Shown here piece by piece: positions 55,490-64,000 of a DNA stretch of 64,000 nt. Position 1 is the first letter of the stretch. Each line of letters opens with the position of its first letter. The stretch is from Anaerolineae bacterium (GTDB lineage: Bacteria; Chloroflexota; Anaerolineae; Anaerolineales; Anaerolineaceae). The position numbers and the translations under genes were made by a program. A model generated the notes under the pieces. It searched no databases and had not been told where the DNA came from. It saw only the letters and a list, made by a program, of their open reading frames with translations. The DNA is taken from contig JABLXC010000009.1 of the NCBI GenBank assembly GCA_013178185.1, positions 62,001 to 126,000 of the forward strand. The letters run 5' to 3'.

Positions 55490-57256
55490 ATGGAAGAAAA
55501 CGAAAACGCATTCTCTCGTTTTCTGCGACGAACCTGGCTTATTTGGGTATCGCTCTATTTTTTCGTCCTCACACTGGCGATGACCTGGCCGCTGGTAACC
55601 CGCTTGAGGACTCAAATGGTAGGCCAGCTCGGCGATAATATCTACTTTGTCTGGATGATTGCCTGGATCAAAAGGGCATTGTTCGAACTGCATGTTAACC
55701 CTTTTAATGTATGGTTCTTGAATTACCCGGAAGGGTGGAATATGGCTTACACAGAGATCACCCCGGCTCAACTGGCGCTGGCTATGCCTTTTAGCTTTTT
55801 GGGCGGGCCGATGTTTGCGTATAACGCCGCTTTAATGGCAAGCTTTATCCTTTCGGGCTTATTGATGTTTTTGTGGGTGCGGCGAATTACTGGCCAGTTC
55901 TCGGCGGCCTTGATCTCTGGCACGATCTATGCTTTTCTGCCCTTCCGTTTTGCGCACTTTCTCATTGGTCACCTGAACTTATCGGGGACACAATGGTTCC
56001 CTTTGTTCTTCTGGGGGTTTTTCGAAATTTTAGGGGTAATCCCTCAAAATGGAGAGGCAAAGCCGGCCTGGAAGTACGCCGCGCTTGGTGGAATTGGGCT
56101 GGGGCTGATCGGCTTAACTTCTCAATATTATCTTTATATGGCGGTATTGATCGCGGCCGTAGTCCTGCTGGTATACCTGATTTTCATGAACCGGACGGCC
56201 TGGAAAGACATAATGTTTTGGAAACGAATAATCCTGATGGGAGCGGTCTCGTTGCCTTTCATTTTGCTGGCTGTCTGGCCTTATTTACAGCTTTCTCAGG
56301 CGGGGGGGCTGCCGGATCGCAGTCTAAGTCTTGTTCGCCCTTATTCGGCCAGCCTGACCGATTTCTTATTGCCCTCAACGGATCATTTTTTGTGGGGAAA
56401 ATGGGTTGGCGAGCATTTTAACCGGCAAATGTGGGTAGAAGGCACTTTATATATCGGCGCTGTGACCCTGGTGCTGGCTTTGGTTGCCTGGCTCAGGCGA
56501 AAACAGTCTGCAAGGCAGGCTCTTTTGGCTTTATTACTGGCAGGTGCGGCAGTTTCAATCGTCCTTGCAATGGGCACTGATCTGCACTGGAACGGCAGCC
56601 CGGTCGAAATTCCCGCCCCGGCGTTCCTCGCTGAAAGATTGGGACGGGACCGCATTCCGCTTCTGCTGCCGGGATATTTCCTCTTCCAGTATTTTCCATT
56701 CTACGCCAAGCTGCGGGCTTTGATGCGGTTTGGGGTGTTTGCGTTGGTGTTTTTCGCTGCGGCCGCGGGTGTTGGCGCTGCCTGGCTGATTGGTAAAACA
56801 CTGCGCCCTTACAAAAACTGGCTGGTAGCCGGTCTGCTTCTGTTGGTGTTTGTTGATTTTTACCCCGGCCCGTACCATGAATTTACCCAGGTAGAGCCGC
56901 GCCCGGTGGATCTATGGCTGGCGCAGCAGCCAGGCCAGGGCGCTGTCATTCAATTTCCATTTGTCAAGGGTGAAGACCAGGAACATACCTATTTCACACT
57001 GTTCCACAGGAAACCGTATGTGGGGGGGTTCTTCAATGCTTTTCCGCCTCCACAGTACCAGAAGATCAAGCCGGTTATGGAGAATTTTCCGGATTTAGCC
57101 AGCGTTTCCTTGCTCCGGGAACTGGGCGTTGAGTATATCTTGGTGGACCTGGCTTCTTACCCGGATGTGCAAACTCTGCAACAGCAGTGCGAATCCTTTG
57201 GATTGGTACTGACCGGTCAGTATGGGGACCAGCTTGTTTTCAAACCAGGTCATTAA
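55490..57256 (+). CDS. Multi-pass membrane protein, GT-C/YfhO-like
   Basis: A 588-residue protein from ATG 55490, 13 bp after the oxidoreductase. About ten or more membrane spans follow a short basic start. An outside loop after TM1 has VTRLRTQMVGQLGDNIYFVWMIAW, with a GDN motif in place of the usual D/E site, and later NYPEGWNMAYTEITPAQ. The C-terminal soluble end (VSLLRELGVEYILVDLASYPD) is like YfhO-type proteins. Function: probable transfer of a lipid-linked sugar outside the membrane. Substrate unknown. Confidence 0.7.
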   Translation: MEENENAFSRFLRRTWLIWVSLYFFVLTLAMTWPLVTRLRTQMVGQLGDNIYFVWMIAWIKRALFELHVNPFNVWFLNYPEGWNMAYTEITPAQLALAMPFSFLGGPMFAYNAALMASFILSGLLMFLWVRRITGQFSAALISGTIYAFLPFRFAHFLIGHLNLSGTQWFPLFFWGFFEILGVIPQNGEAKPAWKYAALGGIGLGLIGLTSQYYLYMAVLIAAVVLLVYLIFMNRTAWKDIMFWKRIILMGAVSLPFILLAVWPYLQLSQAGGLPDRSLSLVRPYSASLTDFLLPSTDHFLWGKWVGEHFNRQMWVEGTLYIGAVTLVLALVAWLRRKQSARQALLALLLAGAAVSIVLAMGTDLHWNGSPVEIPAPAFLAERLGRDRIPLLLPGYFLFQYFPFYAKLRALMRFGVFALVFFAAAAGVGAAWLIGKTLRPYKNWLVAGLLLLVFVDFYPGPYHEFTQVEPRPVDLWLAQQPGQGAVIQFPFVKGEDQEHTYFTLFHRKPYVGGFFNAFPPPQYQKIKPVMENFPDLASVSLLRELGVEYILVDLASYPDVQTLQQQCESFGLVLTGQYGDQLVFKPGH

Positions 57257-57267
57257 TGGGGAAGGGT

Positions 57268-58884
57268 ATGAAAAACAAACTGTGGGTTTATGTTTCACTG
57301 GCTGCGCTTGCCTTGATCGGGGTCGTGTCGCTTCGCATCAGCACGCGGCTTGGCCCAGGGGTTGGCGGCGACGCCACGATCTATCTCACCTCTGCAAGTA
57401 ATTTTGTTAAAGGCATTGGTTTGGGGATCGTCGATGCCTCTGGTGAATTCCGTTTGTTGCCATACTTCCCGCCGTTTTTCCCGCTGACTCTGGCTTTCTT
57501 TATTTGGGCAGGCGTCGAACCCCTTCAGGCTGTCTTGTGGTTGAACATTATTTTGTTCGCTCTTTCGATCTGGATGGTGGGGTTTTTGGTGTTGCGAGCA
57601 TGGGCCGGTGATGGATTGGCGGTGCTGGCCTCGGCGCTGACGGCGGTTTCGCCGGTGCTTATCCCTGTGTATTCGTGGGCGATGGCTGAACCGCTGGCGA
57701 TCTTTTTAGGATTTGCGGGGATTGGATTGACGCTTCGGTACCTGAAACAGCCTGGCTCGGCTGGGTTGTTGTTCGCGGCCGGTATTGTGGGCGGGCTTTC
57801 TATTCTAACGCGCTACAGCATGGCTGCTTTTCTGGCGGCTGGCGCAGCAGGTATCCTTCTCTTGTCGCCGGTTCGCTGGCGAACGCGGCTGGCGCGGGCA
57901 GCAAGTTATCTGTTTGCCGGCATCCTGCCGGCGGTTCTCTGGATGGCGTACGATCTGACTCAGACGGCTGCGGTTTCCTCTCGAAGCATGGAAAGCGCAG
58001 TGGGGATGATGGCGCGGTTGAATAGCTTTTGGCCTCCGCTGCGAGAAGTGTTCCTGTTCTGGCTGGTTCCGGATTCGTGGATTTCTTCTCCGCCGTATCC
58101 GGGACTTTTTAACAACGTCTTACTGGCAGGCATGGTATTGGGACTGGGTATTGCTTTGGGATGGGGGGGCTTGGTTTTGCTTAAGAAAGGGGCATCAGCC
58201 TTGCAGGATCCTTTGCTTCAATTTGGCGTTATCCTGGTTTTTGTGATCCTGGCCTATTTAATTGTGGTTGGGGTTGTGTACGTCACAACCTATCCGCCAA
58301 TCACAATCGGGACGCGCATGTTCTCGCCTCTCCATACAGCCGTGATTCTGTTTTTGGTGGTCGTGGCCGGGCTTTTAAGCAAGACACGCGTACGTTTTTT
58401 CCGCATGTCGGCGGGGTTGCTGGTCGCCGGGCTGGTGTTGTTGACCCTCTGGTGGGGGTGGCGTTCGGCGCGGATTGTCGCCCAGAATGCCCAGCAAGGG
58501 ATGGGATTTAACGCACTGTCGTGGAAGCAATCAGATACGATTCATGCTTTGCAAAAACTGCCAGAGGATTCACTGCTGGTGACGAATGAGGAAATGGCAG
58601 TTTACTACCTAACTGGCCGCAGCGCGTACCCGCTGGCTGAGATCTATACAGACCAGCCGCTGGAGACATTCAGCCGGTATGGGGATGGAGACTTATCGGG
58701 GGATGAGGCTCAGCAGGTTTTCAGGCAGAAAGGTGCTGCACTGGTTTTATTCAATTCAATCACAACCCAGCTTGAGCCTATCTATGGGGCGCAAACGAAT
58801 GAACGCATCCAAGCTCTGACTCGGGATCTCAAGGTGGTGTTTCGCGGCGAGGATGGTAGCATTTACCAGTACCCGCAGCCGTAG
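57268..58884 (+). CDS. GT39-like multi-pass membrane glycosyltransferase
   Basis: A 538-residue protein. ATG 57268 follows GGGGAAGGG; ATG 57256, overlapping the upstream stop, lacks one. After TM1 comes RLGPGVGGDATIYLTSASNFVKGIGL, a GGD motif at the place of the catalytic Asp in GT39-like enzymes, then FPLTLAFF. About ten spans are visible. The C-terminal soluble part has LPEDSLLVTNEEMAVYYLTGRSAY, as in related Chloroflexota proteins. It pairs closely in type with the next gene. Confidence 0.75.
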   Translation: MKNKLWVYVSLAALALIGVVSLRISTRLGPGVGGDATIYLTSASNFVKGIGLGIVDASGEFRLLPYFPPFFPLTLAFFIWAGVEPLQAVLWLNIILFALSIWMVGFLVLRAWAGDGLAVLASALTAVSPVLIPVYSWAMAEPLAIFLGFAGIGLTLRYLKQPGSAGLLFAAGIVGGLSILTRYSMAAFLAAGAAGILLLSPVRWRTRLARAASYLFAGILPAVLWMAYDLTQTAAVSSRSMESAVGMMARLNSFWPPLREVFLFWLVPDSWISSPPYPGLFNNVLLAGMVLGLGIALGWGGLVLLKKGASALQDPLLQFGVILVFVILAYLIVVGVVYVTTYPPITIGTRMFSPLHTAVILFLVVVAGLLSKTRVRFFRMSAGLLVAGLVLLTLWWGWRSARIVAQNAQQGMGFNALSWKQSDTIHALQKLPEDSLLVTNEEMAVYYLTGRSAYPLAEIYTDQPLETFSRYGDGDLSGDEAQQVFRQKGAALVLFNSITTQLEPIYGAQTNERIQALTRDLKVVFRGEDGSIYQYPQP

Positions 58885-58927
58885 GGGTATAATTCCCTGC
58901 TGCGAACTTGAATAACAGGATGTAAAA

Positions 58928-60487
58928 ATGGCGATGCAAGGCGAAAAAGGTCATTGGTTCTGGTTGTCGCTGATTGTCCTGGCGATATTGGCAGCAGGCC
59001 TATTTGTGTTTTCGACCCCGCACGGTCTTGCGCTGGTGAACGATACCGTCCAATACATTGATGGCGCCCGCAACCTGTTGAACAACAACGGCTACAGCCG
59101 GCTGACAGGTTGGAACGGGACAACGCCAATCACCAATTTTCCGCCGCTTTATTCTATTGTCCTGGCGGTGTGCATGAAGGTCGGTATTCCGCCGATCCAG
59201 GCAACATGGTGGCTTAACCTCGTATTTTTGGGCGCGAACATTCTCCTTGTCGGTTTGCTGGGAAGGAAATTAACCGGTTCTCCTTGGGGTGGGCTGTTGG
59301 CGGGGGGGTTGCTGTTCATTTCGGATCCTTTTTTTCGGCATCATCTCTTTGCGCTGACCGAGCCTGTCTTTCTGTTCTGTTACTTTATGACCTTGCTGCT
59401 TCTGGCAGATTCAAATAGGGGAGTAACTCTCCTGGTTGCCGGACTTTTTGCTGGGTTGACTTATCTTACCCGTTACATTGGCGCGACCCTGCTTGCAACT
59501 GGGCTGATTTTCTTGCTGTTCTTCTCTGAAAGCTGGAGAGCACGGCTGAGATCGGTGGGGCTTTTTCTGGCAGGTGCGCTGCCACTGTTGGGAGCCTGGA
59601 CAGTCCGAAACATGCTCGTAACCGGCAACCCCGTCAACCGCCAGTTCAGGCTGCGTTCGCTGACGGTTGACAAGGTGCACGAAGGTATTGCGAGTTTTTG
59701 GGGCTGGCTGTTGCCGGAGCCGTACCAGATCATCGATCGTTTTATCAGTCTGTGGGGTATTCTGCTGGCGGTCTTGCTGACGATGTATCTGGCCGTAGTT
59801 GGGATTGTCCTGATTTATGCCTTAAGGCGAAACAGCCTGCAAAAACAGCCATCCTTTCGTTTAGGGTGGTTGTTGGCTTTGCAGGGGATTGTATACCTGA
59901 CGACCCTGACGGTTACGATTTTTTTCGTGGATGCCAGCGTTAATTTTGAAACCCGTATCCTGATGCCAGTTTTCAACCTTTTGACGTTGCTTTTCGTGGC
60001 GGGAATGGTTTGGCTATGGCGGCGAGGAAGAGGGCTGAGGGTGGTTGCTCTGCTCCTGACCGTTGGGCTGGCGTTCTCTTTTGCAGAGGATACCCAGGAT
60101 ACCGTCCGTCTTTGGCGTCTTCACGGACAAGGGTTTGCTCACGAATCCTGGTCCGAGTCGCTCACCATTGAAACGGTCAAACGGCTCCCTGATGTAGACA
60201 TTTTTACAAATCGCCCGCAGGCGATCAACCTTTTGGCCGGGCGCGGTTCGTACATTTTGCTCTCTCCGATAAATCCGGCCACGCAGCTGCCGCGTGAAGA
60301 TTACCAGGCAGAGCAGGCGCGCATTCGTCAGTCGGTGCAGGATGGAAAAACGGTTCTGGTGATCTTTGGATATCGGGACCTGGCGCTCGAGTCTGAGAAT
60401 GCCTGGATGGTGGCTTTGACCGAGGGGCTACCGGTCCTATTGGAATATGAACGCGATGTCATTTTTGGGAACGTAACCTTAAAATAA
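58928..60487 (+). CDS. GT39-like multi-pass membrane glycosyltransferase
   Basis: A 519-residue protein of the same kind as the preceding gene. TM1 is followed by ALVNDTVQYIDGARNLLNNNGYSRLTGW and TPITNFPPLYSIVLAV, with an ND pair at the presumed catalytic acid. About ten spans and a C-terminal outside part (VDIFTNRPQAINLLAGRGSY) follow. Two such genes in a row suggest duplication; the shared layout supports this, but overall identity could not be calculated. Confidence 0.75.
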   Translation: MAMQGEKGHWFWLSLIVLAILAAGLFVFSTPHGLALVNDTVQYIDGARNLLNNNGYSRLTGWNGTTPITNFPPLYSIVLAVCMKVGIPPIQATWWLNLVFLGANILLVGLLGRKLTGSPWGGLLAGGLLFISDPFFRHHLFALTEPVFLFCYFMTLLLLADSNRGVTLLVAGLFAGLTYLTRYIGATLLATGLIFLLFFSESWRARLRSVGLFLAGALPLLGAWTVRNMLVTGNPVNRQFRLRSLTVDKVHEGIASFWGWLLPEPYQIIDRFISLWGILLAVLLTMYLAVVGIVLIYALRRNSLQKQPSFRLGWLLALQGIVYLTTLTVTIFFVDASVNFETRILMPVFNLLTLLFVAGMVWLWRRGRGLRVVALLLTVGLAFSFAEDTQDTVRLWRLHGQGFAHESWSESLTIETVKRLPDVDIFTNRPQAINLLAGRGSYILLSPINPATQLPREDYQAEQARIRQSVQDGKTVLVIFGYRDLALESENAWMVALTEGLPVLLEYERDVIFGNVTLK

Positions 60488-60508
60488 AAGGATCAGGTCG
60501 AAAATCGC

Positions 60509-61330
60509 ATGAGTCACATTATGGAAAAATTCAACCTTGAAGGGCAGGCGGCCGTGGTTACGGGTGGAGCTGGATTGCTTGGGAAACAATTCTGCCGTAC
60601 GCTCGCGGAGGCTGGCGCCGGTGTGCTGGTGGCCGATGTAAATGAAAATGTAGCGCGTCTGGTTGCAAAAGAGATCAGCGCGGCTGGTTATCGGGCGGTT
60701 GGTTTTGGTGTGGATGTTACCAACCCCGTCTCGACTCAGGCGATGGCTGACGCTGCAGTCAAATCGTTTGGGCGCCTGGATATCCTGGTTTGCAGCGCAG
60801 CCATGGACCCGAAGTTCGATCAAGAACACGCCGGGCAACATCGCAGCGCTTTTGAAGATTACCCACTGGACGCGTGGAAGCAGGCGCTGGATGTCAACCT
60901 GACCGGTATGTTCCTTTCGGCTCAGGCAGCTGTCAAACCAATGCTGGCGCAAAATCACGGGGTGATCATCAATATCTGTTCCACCTATGGCCTTGTAGGG
61001 CCTGACCAGCGTCTTTATGAGCGCCCAGGACAGCCCTTGCAGTATAAGCCGGTATTTTATTCTGTGACCAAGGCAGGCGTATTGGGCCTGACCCGTTACC
61101 TGGCGACTTATTATGCTGGCAAAAATATCCGCGCCAATGCTTTAACCCCGGGCGGCGTTTATAACCAGCACGACGAGTTGTTTACACGGAATTATTCTTT
61201 TCGAACTGTACTTGGTCGGATGGCTAATGTAGATGAAATGAATGGGGCTTTGCTGTTCCTGGCTTCTGACGCCTCCAGTTACATGACCGGCAGCAATCTG
61301 GTAGTGGATGGAGGCTGGACGGCATGGTAA
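60509..61330 (+). CDS. Short-chain dehydrogenase/reductase
   Basis: A 273-residue classical SDR. It has VTGGAGLLGKQF, NLTGMFLSAQAA, Ser in NICSTYGLVGPD and the YSVTKAG catalytic Tyr-x3-Lys, ending GSNLVVDGGW. The insert before the active Tyr (ERPGQPLQYKPVF) is like SDRs in sialic and legionaminic acid clusters. It overlaps the NeuA-HAD gene by 7 bp, so it most likely makes or changes a sugar for that pathway. Confidence 0.83.
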   Translation: MSHIMEKFNLEGQAAVVTGGAGLLGKQFCRTLAEAGAGVLVADVNENVARLVAKEISAAGYRAVGFGVDVTNPVSTQAMADAAVKSFGRLDILVCSAAMDPKFDQEHAGQHRSAFEDYPLDAWKQALDVNLTGMFLSAQAAVKPMLAQNHGVIINICSTYGLVGPDQRLYERPGQPLQYKPVFYSVTKAGVLGLTRYLATYYAGKNIRANALTPGGVYNQHDELFTRNYSFRTVLGRMANVDEMNGALLFLASDASSYMTGSNLVVDGGWTAW

Positions 61331-62559
61331 CGCCCCCAGAGGTCTTGGCTATCATCCCTGCCCGAGGAGGCTCGAAAGGGATTCCTCGTAAGAATATCCG
61401 CCTTTTTGCTGGTTACCCGCTGATTGCTTACAGCATTGCTGCCGCTCGACAGGCAGAGCGGGTCACCCGCGTGATTGTTTCGACAGATGACGAGGAAATT
61501 GCCGTGACCGCACGCCAGTTTGGGGCGGAGACGCCTTTCCTCCGGCCGGCAGAGTTTGCCCAGGATAACACGTTGGATCTTCCGGTTTTCCGACACGCGC
61601 TGGAGTGGCTGGCGCAGTCAGAAGGATATCGCCCTGAGGTAGTTGTTCAACTTCGTCCTACATCGCCGATACGGCCCCCAGGGCTGGTGGATGAAGCGAT
61701 CCGCATCCTGTTAGGACACCCTGAAGCAGACTCGGTGCGCGGAGTCGTCCCTGCCGGACAGAATCCGCATAAGATGTGGTGGATTGACTCCCAATCAGGT
61801 TGGATGAAACCCTTACTCCAGGTAGAGGGGATCCCTGAGCCTTATAACGCGCCCCGGCAGGTTTTGCCGCCCGTGTATTGGCAGACTGGCCATATTGACG
61901 CCATTCGCCCTGCTGTCATCCTTGAAAAAAATTCAATGAGCGGCGATGTCATCCTGCCGGTGATGATTGATCCGCGTTACACGGTTGATATTGATACCCC
62001 TTACGATTGGCTGCGATATGAATGGCTGGTTGTCAATGGTGGCCTGGAACTGGTTCACCCCAGCAATCGAAAACGGCCATTACCGAAGGATGTGCGTCTG
62101 CTGGCGCTCGACTTCGACGGCGTATTAACGGATAATCGCGTGTGGGTAGATCAAGACGGTCGTGAGGCTATTGCAGCCAGCCGGGGCGACAGCATGGGGA
62201 TTCGCTTGTTGCGAGAGAGCGGAGTAGAAGTAATCGTTATTTCTACAGAAGTAAACCCGGTTGTCCAGGCGCGCTGCCGCAAGATGAATATACCAGCCAT
62301 TACCGGCACTTGGGATAAAGCGGGGGTTTTAGAAGCATACCTCAAGGAGCGTAATATTGATTCTCAGAATGTGGTTTTTCTGGGAAATGATGTGAATGAT
62401 TTACCCTGTTTTTCGATTGTTGCTTGCGGCGTTGCTGTGGCGGATGCGGAACCTGAAGTGCTCCGCCAGGCTGATTTGGTTCTGACGCAACGCGGCGGAT
62501 ATGGGGCGGTGCGAGAATTATGTAATAAAATCCTCTTGCAAAAAGCGGCAAGGCAATAA
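61324..62559 (+). CDS. Fused CMP-nonulosonate cytidylyltransferase and KdsC-like HAD phosphatase
   Basis: A 411-residue two-domain enzyme. Residues 1-235 are NeuA-like: IIPARGGSKGIPRKNIR, STDDEEIAVTARQFGAE, LRPTSPIRPPGLVDEAI and IDPRYTVDIDTPYDW. Residues 255-400 are a KdsC-like HAD domain with Asp263 and Asp265 in LALDFDGVLTD, then ISTEVNPVVQARCRKM and FLGNDVNDLP. The first activates a keto acid with CTP; the second would remove phosphate from its 9-phosphate precursor. This fits a pathway through a phosphorylated intermediate, such as KDN or Neu5Ac 9-phosphate. Such fusions are known in sialic acid clusters. Confidence 0.85.
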   Translation: MVTPPEVLAIIPARGGSKGIPRKNIRLFAGYPLIAYSIAAARQAERVTRVIVSTDDEEIAVTARQFGAETPFLRPAEFAQDNTLDLPVFRHALEWLAQSEGYRPEVVVQLRPTSPIRPPGLVDEAIRILLGHPEADSVRGVVPAGQNPHKMWWIDSQSGWMKPLLQVEGIPEPYNAPRQVLPPVYWQTGHIDAIRPAVILEKNSMSGDVILPVMIDPRYTVDIDTPYDWLRYEWLVVNGGLELVHPSNRKRPLPKDVRLLALDFDGVLTDNRVWVDQDGREAIAASRGDSMGIRLLRESGVEVIVISTEVNPVVQARCRKMNIPAITGTWDKAGVLEAYLKERNIDSQNVVFLGNDVNDLPCFSIVACGVAVADAEPEVLRQADLVLTQRGGYGAVRELCNKILLQKAARQ

Positions 62560-62572
62560 AAAGGAGAGTAGT

Positions 62573-63451
62573 ATGGCGAAGATGATCAAATTGGGAGAAC
62601 GGCTGGTTGGAAATGGACAACCGGCATACGTTGTGGCCGAGATCGGCATTAACCACAACGGCGATCTCGACATTGCAAAAAGTATGATTAAGGCTGCTCG
62701 CGAGGCTGGGGTGGATGCCGTCAAGTTCCAAAAACGCACGCCGGAGTTATGTACCCCGCCTGAAGTCCGCGACCAGATGCGCGAGACGCCCTGGGGGTAC
62801 ATAACGTATTTGGATTATCGGTATAAAGTGGAGTTTGGTCGCCAGGAATATGATGAGATTAACCGGTACTGTAAAGAGTTGGGAATTGATTGGTTTGCAT
62901 CTGTTTGGGATGAGCCGTCGGTAGATTTTTTAACCGCTTACGATCCGATTGCTTTTAAAGTCCCTTCTGCTTCCCTGACCGATCATAACCTCTTGCGACA
63001 TATCCGAAAAACAGGCAAACCGATTATCTTGTCCACCGGTATGTCCACGATGGATCAGATTCGGAAAGCAGTCGAGGTGCTCGGCTTGGAGAATATGATG
63101 ATTTGCCATACAACCAGCGCATATCCCTGCGACCCGGATGAGTTAAACCTGCGTATGCTCCAAACCCTGGCAAACCAATATGACTGTCCAATCGGCTATT
63201 CGGGCCACGAGGTTGGCTTGATCCCCACCGTGGTTGCCGTTGCGCTGGGCGCTTGCCTGGTGGAGCGGCACTTCACGCTCGATCGCGCTTTGTGGGGCAC
63301 CGACCAGGCTGCTTCTGTTGAGCCGGGCGGCTTCGAACGGTTGGTGAAGTATATTCGCGTAACCGAACTGGCTTTGGGAGATGGTGTCAAGCGGGTGTAC
63401 GATAGCGAGTTGCCTGTCCTGAAGAAGTTGCGACGGGTAACCGATGATTGA
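62573..63451 (+). CDS. NeuB-family synthase lacking the SAF domain
   Basis: A 292-residue TIM-barrel enzyme from ATG 62573 with AAGGAGAG upstream. It has VVAEIGINHNGDLDIAKSMI, VDAVKFQKRTPEL, FKVPSASLTDHNLLRHI, ILSTGMSTMDQI, CHTTSAYPCD and GYSGHEVGLIPTVVAVALGACLVERHFTLD. These are the PEP and metal-binding parts of sialic acid synthase. The C-terminal SAF domain of regular NeuB (about 340 residues) is missing. Together with the HAD fusion upstream it may act as a 9-phosphate synthase, as in the KDN pathway. Confidence 0.83.
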   Translation: MAKMIKLGERLVGNGQPAYVVAEIGINHNGDLDIAKSMIKAAREAGVDAVKFQKRTPELCTPPEVRDQMRETPWGYITYLDYRYKVEFGRQEYDEINRYCKELGIDWFASVWDEPSVDFLTAYDPIAFKVPSASLTDHNLLRHIRKTGKPIILSTGMSTMDQIRKAVEVLGLENMMICHTTSAYPCDPDELNLRMLQTLANQYDCPIGYSGHEVGLIPTVVAVALGACLVERHFTLDRALWGTDQAASVEPGGFERLVKYIRVTELALGDGVKRVYDSELPVLKKLRRVTDD

Positions 63452-63532
63452 ATTGTTGGTGTGAATGTGCAAAGAGATGGCACTCGTTGACACGCATTCG
63501 TTTCTGTCTTAGATTTTGACTTTGGATTCTGG

Positions 63533-64000
63533 ATGATCTTGAGAAGAATAGCCAGGCTGCTGGTCGGCCTGATGGGGTTTGGATTTATTTTCCTGGCCAT
63601 CCTGGCTTACCGATTAGGGTTGGATAAAAACCCTGCCTGGGGCTCCAGCCGGATCGCCCTCTTTGTATTTGGGCTTACGGCGTTGGCGGTGTGTTTTTGG
63701 AGCGAAGCCATTGCCCTCTTAACGCCAGGCTTCAGGGGGGTTGCTGGTGCATGGCAAAAGGGAGTATCCGCTCCAGTCCAAGGTCTTATCCGCAGGTTGG
63801 AAAGGTTACAGATTGTCCAAAGGATCCTGGCGCTCGCGGAAAATCTCCGTTCTCTGCCTGGGGCTCGGGGGCTTTCCCGGCTTGGCAGGCTGAAAAGTAT
63901 CCTGTTAAGTCTGGCAGCGCTGGCGGGGATCGCCGTTTTCTATTGGTGGGTGGTTACCTCAGGGCAGTGGACGGTCTGGCCGACTGCGACTTCCTATTAT
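63533..64000 (+). CDS. Membrane protein, start only (3' end off the window)
   Basis: The frame from ATG 63533 is open for 156 codons to the edge. The start is MILRRIARLLVGLMGFGFIFLAI, followed by a second hydrophobic segment (IALFVFGLTALAVCFW), a cytosolic helix-rich piece with Arg/Leu (RRLERLQIVQRILALAENLRS) and a third segment (ILLSLAALAGIAVFYWWVV). It is probably another multi-pass protein of the polysaccharide cluster, perhaps a GT-C type, but the visible part has no diagnostic motif. Confidence 0.5.
   Translation, partial: MILRRIARLLVGLMGFGFIFLAILAYRLGLDKNPAWGSSRIALFVFGLTALAVCFWSEAIALLTPGFRGVAGAWQKGVSAPVQGLIRRLERLQIVQRILALAENLRSLPGARGLSRLGRLKSILLSLAALAGIAVFYWWVVTSGQWTVWPTATSYY

Overview
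The window looks like a chromosomal segment of a Chloroflexota bacterium, most likely class Anaerolineae. This is an inference from gene content: Thr/Pro-rich lipoproteins, a roadblock/LC7 signalling cluster, a DUF348-G5-3D cell-wall protein beside ksgA, a DUF6504 gene, mixed ATG/GTG/TTG starts and moderate GC. No rRNA or other phylogenetic marker was available to test it. About sixty protein genes, two tRNA genes and several regulatory sites can be supported.

Layout. 1-10.4 kb: a truncated D-threonine-aldolase-like gene diverges from a radical-SAM/HhH gene and a DUF6504 gene. Then come rhomboid protease and gmk (minus), an FmdB-type zinc ribbon, a lone membrane-anchored HExxH protease, a MacA/MacB-type ABC exporter and a D-2-hydroxyacid dehydrogenase. 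10.4-19.5 kb: M32 carboxypeptidase, a T/P-rich lipoprotein, an L,D-transpeptidase, a compact signalling unit (roadblock, V4R-like, REC with degenerate GGDEF, GT2), then rsmA and a YabE-like wall protein behind tRNA-Phe. 19.7-31.3 kb: a peroxiredoxin whose peroxidatic residue is encoded by an in-frame TGA (probable selenocysteine), a small structured transcription unit, pfkA, moaA, cutA, an M20 peptidase, threonine synthase, a proB-proA-crp operon and an MBL hydrolase. 31.3-37.4 kb is an iron and peroxide block: a DtxR-type regulator diverging from feoA-feoB-feoC, a PerR-like regulator, and a katG with a +1 frameshift. It ends at tRNA-Glu, with a decayed copy of the tRNA 3' end nearby.

37.5-64 kb is one long co-directional surface-polysaccharide cluster. 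It opens with an EPS-type MarR regulator carrying a palindrome over its own -10 box. Next come a GDP-fucose-synthase-like epimerase, a Wzm/Wzt exporter and a capsule-type transferase. Two sets of nonulosonic (sialic-like) acid genes follow. Set A is a PseB-like dehydratase, an RmlD-like reductase, a PseI-like synthase and an SpsF-like cytidylyltransferase. Set B is an SDR, a NeuA-HAD fusion and a short NeuB-like synthase. They are interleaved with soluble glycosyltransferases and several multi-pass GT-C-like membrane proteins. Genes abut or overlap, so long shared transcripts are likely, and the cluster runs off the right edge.

The most notable items are the probable selenocysteine peroxiredoxin, which also lacks the usual resolving cysteine; the small promoter/SD/micro-ORF/hairpin unit just downstream of it; the broken katG beside an intact PerR-like gene; and a nonulosonate cassette with a reductase where an aminotransferase would be expected.
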